From assembly GCA_042701975.1 (NCBI GenBank), contig CP170561.1, forward strand, positions 4,030,001-4,094,000: 64,000 nt of DNA, given 5' to 3'. Position 1 is the stretch's first letter. The number at the start of each line of letters is the position of its first letter. Under the pieces are notes generated by a model. It was not told the origin of the DNA. It was given only the letters and a program-made list of their open reading frames with translations, and searched no databases. Below are positions 61,886 through 64,000 of this stretch, in pieces. The stretch comes from JAFALK01 sp042701975 (lineage in GTDB: Bacteria > Pseudomonadota > Gammaproteobacteria > Burkholderiales > Burkholderiaceae_C). Both the position numbers and the translations under genes were made by a program.

Positions 61886-62662
61886 TCAGCGCCGTCGTGC
61901 GACGAAGGCTTCGGTCCGGTACGGCACCGCCACCGTTTCGCGGCCGCGCAAGGCCGGATGGTGATCGACGAGATGCCGCAGCTGGGCGGCCACACCGGCC
62001 TTGGCCGCATCGTCCAGCGCCGCGATGAAGCTGACCGAAAGAAAGCGATCGACGATCACCTGCGCCGGCGGTCCCACGTGCTCGTGCGGCAGGCTGTGCA
62101 GTTCCAGCGGCCCAAAGCCTTCGAAACCCTCGTCGAAGGGCTTGCGCCAGTCGCCCTTGTAGTAGCGCGGCGCGTCGCCCTCGAAGGGCGTGATGATCGC
62201 CGTGATCGCCGCCATCCAGTCCACGGATTCGTCCCGCACATTCCAGACGAGACCGAGCCGGCCGCCTGGTTTCAGCACGCGGTGCATCTCTTCGAGCGAC
62301 TCGCGGCTGGCAAACCAATGGAAAGCCTGGGCGCAGACGACAGCGTCCAGGCTTTCATCGGGCAACGGGATGGCCTGCGCCCTGCCCTCCAGAACTTGCG
62401 CACCCGGCAAGCGCGCAGCCAGTTGCTCACGCATCGCCGCCACCGGCTCGACCGCGCACACTTCGGCGCCGGTCTCCATCAGCAGCTTGGTGAACTTGCC
62501 CGTGCCGGCACCGAGATCCAGCACCCTGCGGCTTGGGCCCAGGCCAAGTTCGGCCCTCAGCCACTCCTTGAGCGCCTCCGGATACTCGGGCCGCCCGCTG
62601 GCATAACGCCCCGCTTCAGCGGCATAACCGCCCTGCGCCGCCGAGTGGATCGGGTCCGACAT
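61886..62662 (-). CDS. Class I SAM-dependent methyltransferase
   Basis: A 258-residue methyltransferase of the UbiE/YcgJ-like group. Motif I VLDLGAGTGKFTKLL (about 47-61), acidic motif II AVEPVAAM (about 70-77), motif post-I/IV LDAVVCAQAFHWFASRESLE (about 105-124) and HRVLKPGGRLGLVWN (about 127-141) are clear. The substrate is unknown. ATG 62662 (MSDPIHSAAQGGYAAEAGRY) is chosen; it starts 5 bp after the dimeric IDH stop, so both are probably co-transcribed. Confidence 0.88.
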   Translation of the reverse strand: MSDPIHSAAQGGYAAEAGRYASGRPEYPEALKEWLRAELGLGPSRRVLDLGAGTGKFTKLLMETGAEVCAVEPVAAMREQLAARLPGAQVLEGRAQAIPLPDESLDAVVCAQAFHWFASRESLEEMHRVLKPGGRLGLVWNVRDESVDWMAAITAIITPFEGDAPRYYKGDWRKPFDEGFEGFGPLELHSLPHEHVGPPAQVIVDRFLSVSFIAALDDAAKAGVAAQLRHLVDHHPALRGRETVAVPYRTEAFVARRR

Positions 62663-62667
62663 CACGG

Positions 62668-63921
<1,254 letters not shown>

Positions 63922-64000
63922 GAGTCTGGGTCTCCGCCTTTGCTAAGGGTGGGGAATGCTGAAGGGTGGATTCGGGGGATCCCGAACTGTAAGCCAGCAG

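Overview
The window is chromosomal DNA of a high-GC (roughly two thirds G+C) betaproteobacterium, most likely Burkholderiales (Comamonadaceae / Rubrivivax-Leptothrix-Roseateles type). This rests on recognisable protein families: a Bug-type solute receptor, ETF-ubiquinone oxidoreductase, a ferredoxin-NAD reductase of the glucoseen-reductase type, monomeric IDH, and the gene order cysS-TPR-ppiA-ppiB-lpxH. It is also supported by dense gene packing with many ATGA overlaps. No phage, IS element, integrase, CRISPR array or rRNA operon was found. Most of the window is core genome.

Layout. 1-3.0 kb: 3' end of valS, gmhB-like phosphatase, a convergent 2-hydroxyacid-dehydrogenase homologue with lost catalytic residues, and galU. 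3.0-4.7 kb (minus): cysM (frameshifted), NUDIX hydrolase, tusA. 4.8-5.6 kb: tRNA-Leu(CAA) and a rhomboid protease. 5.6-8.5 kb (minus): SDR-like epimerase, marR, DHA2 efflux pump, with a nested palindromic operator. 8.5-14.2 kb (plus): glycosyltransferase-methyltransferase fusion, ferredoxin reductase, 2OG-Fe oxygenase, Leu/Glu dehydrogenase, Bug receptor. 14.2-17.7 kb (minus): livHMGF. 17.8-25.1 kb: rarA, cupin, CPA2 antiporter, lolA, ftsK and a Crp/Fnr regulator. 25.2-27.4 kb: trxB, rpmB-rpmG and a DUF3016 protein. 27.5-33.7 kb: purL and a large DUF5666 lipoprotein.

33.8-38.1 kb (minus): a coherent nucleoside-salvage operon made of a LacI regulator, ribokinase, nucleoside hydrolase and a TRZ/ATZ deaminase. 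38.2-43.3 kb (minus): fatty-acid desaturase, Asp/His-rich secreted protein, VanY-like peptidase, an exported cyanophycinase fused to DUF3224, and an SDR. 43.4-46.8 kb: ETF-QO, a possible broken small gene, PaiB-like flavoprotein, DUF72. 47.2-52.9 kb (minus): tRNA-Ser(GCT), lysC, tilS, accA, an AlkA-like glycosylase, cysS. 53.1-56.2 kb (plus): TPR protein, two cyclophilins, lpxH, an MtfA-like peptidase. 56.2-58.9 kb (minus): clpA and clpS. 59.1-63.9 kb: a cold-shock protein, monomeric IDH, a methyltransferase and a convergent second, dimeric-type IDH.

The points most worth a second look are: paired LytTR-type boxes plus a Shine-Dalgarno-masking hairpin before the DUF5666 lipoprotein; the nested inverted repeats at the marR start; the cyanophycinase-DUF3224 fusion; the 2OG-Fe oxygenase beside a Leu dehydrogenase; the catalytically stripped dehydrogenase beside galU; interleaved repeats in the rpmB leader; and frameshifts in cysM and in a small gene near 45.2 kb. 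All function calls are from reading the sequence; no database search was run.
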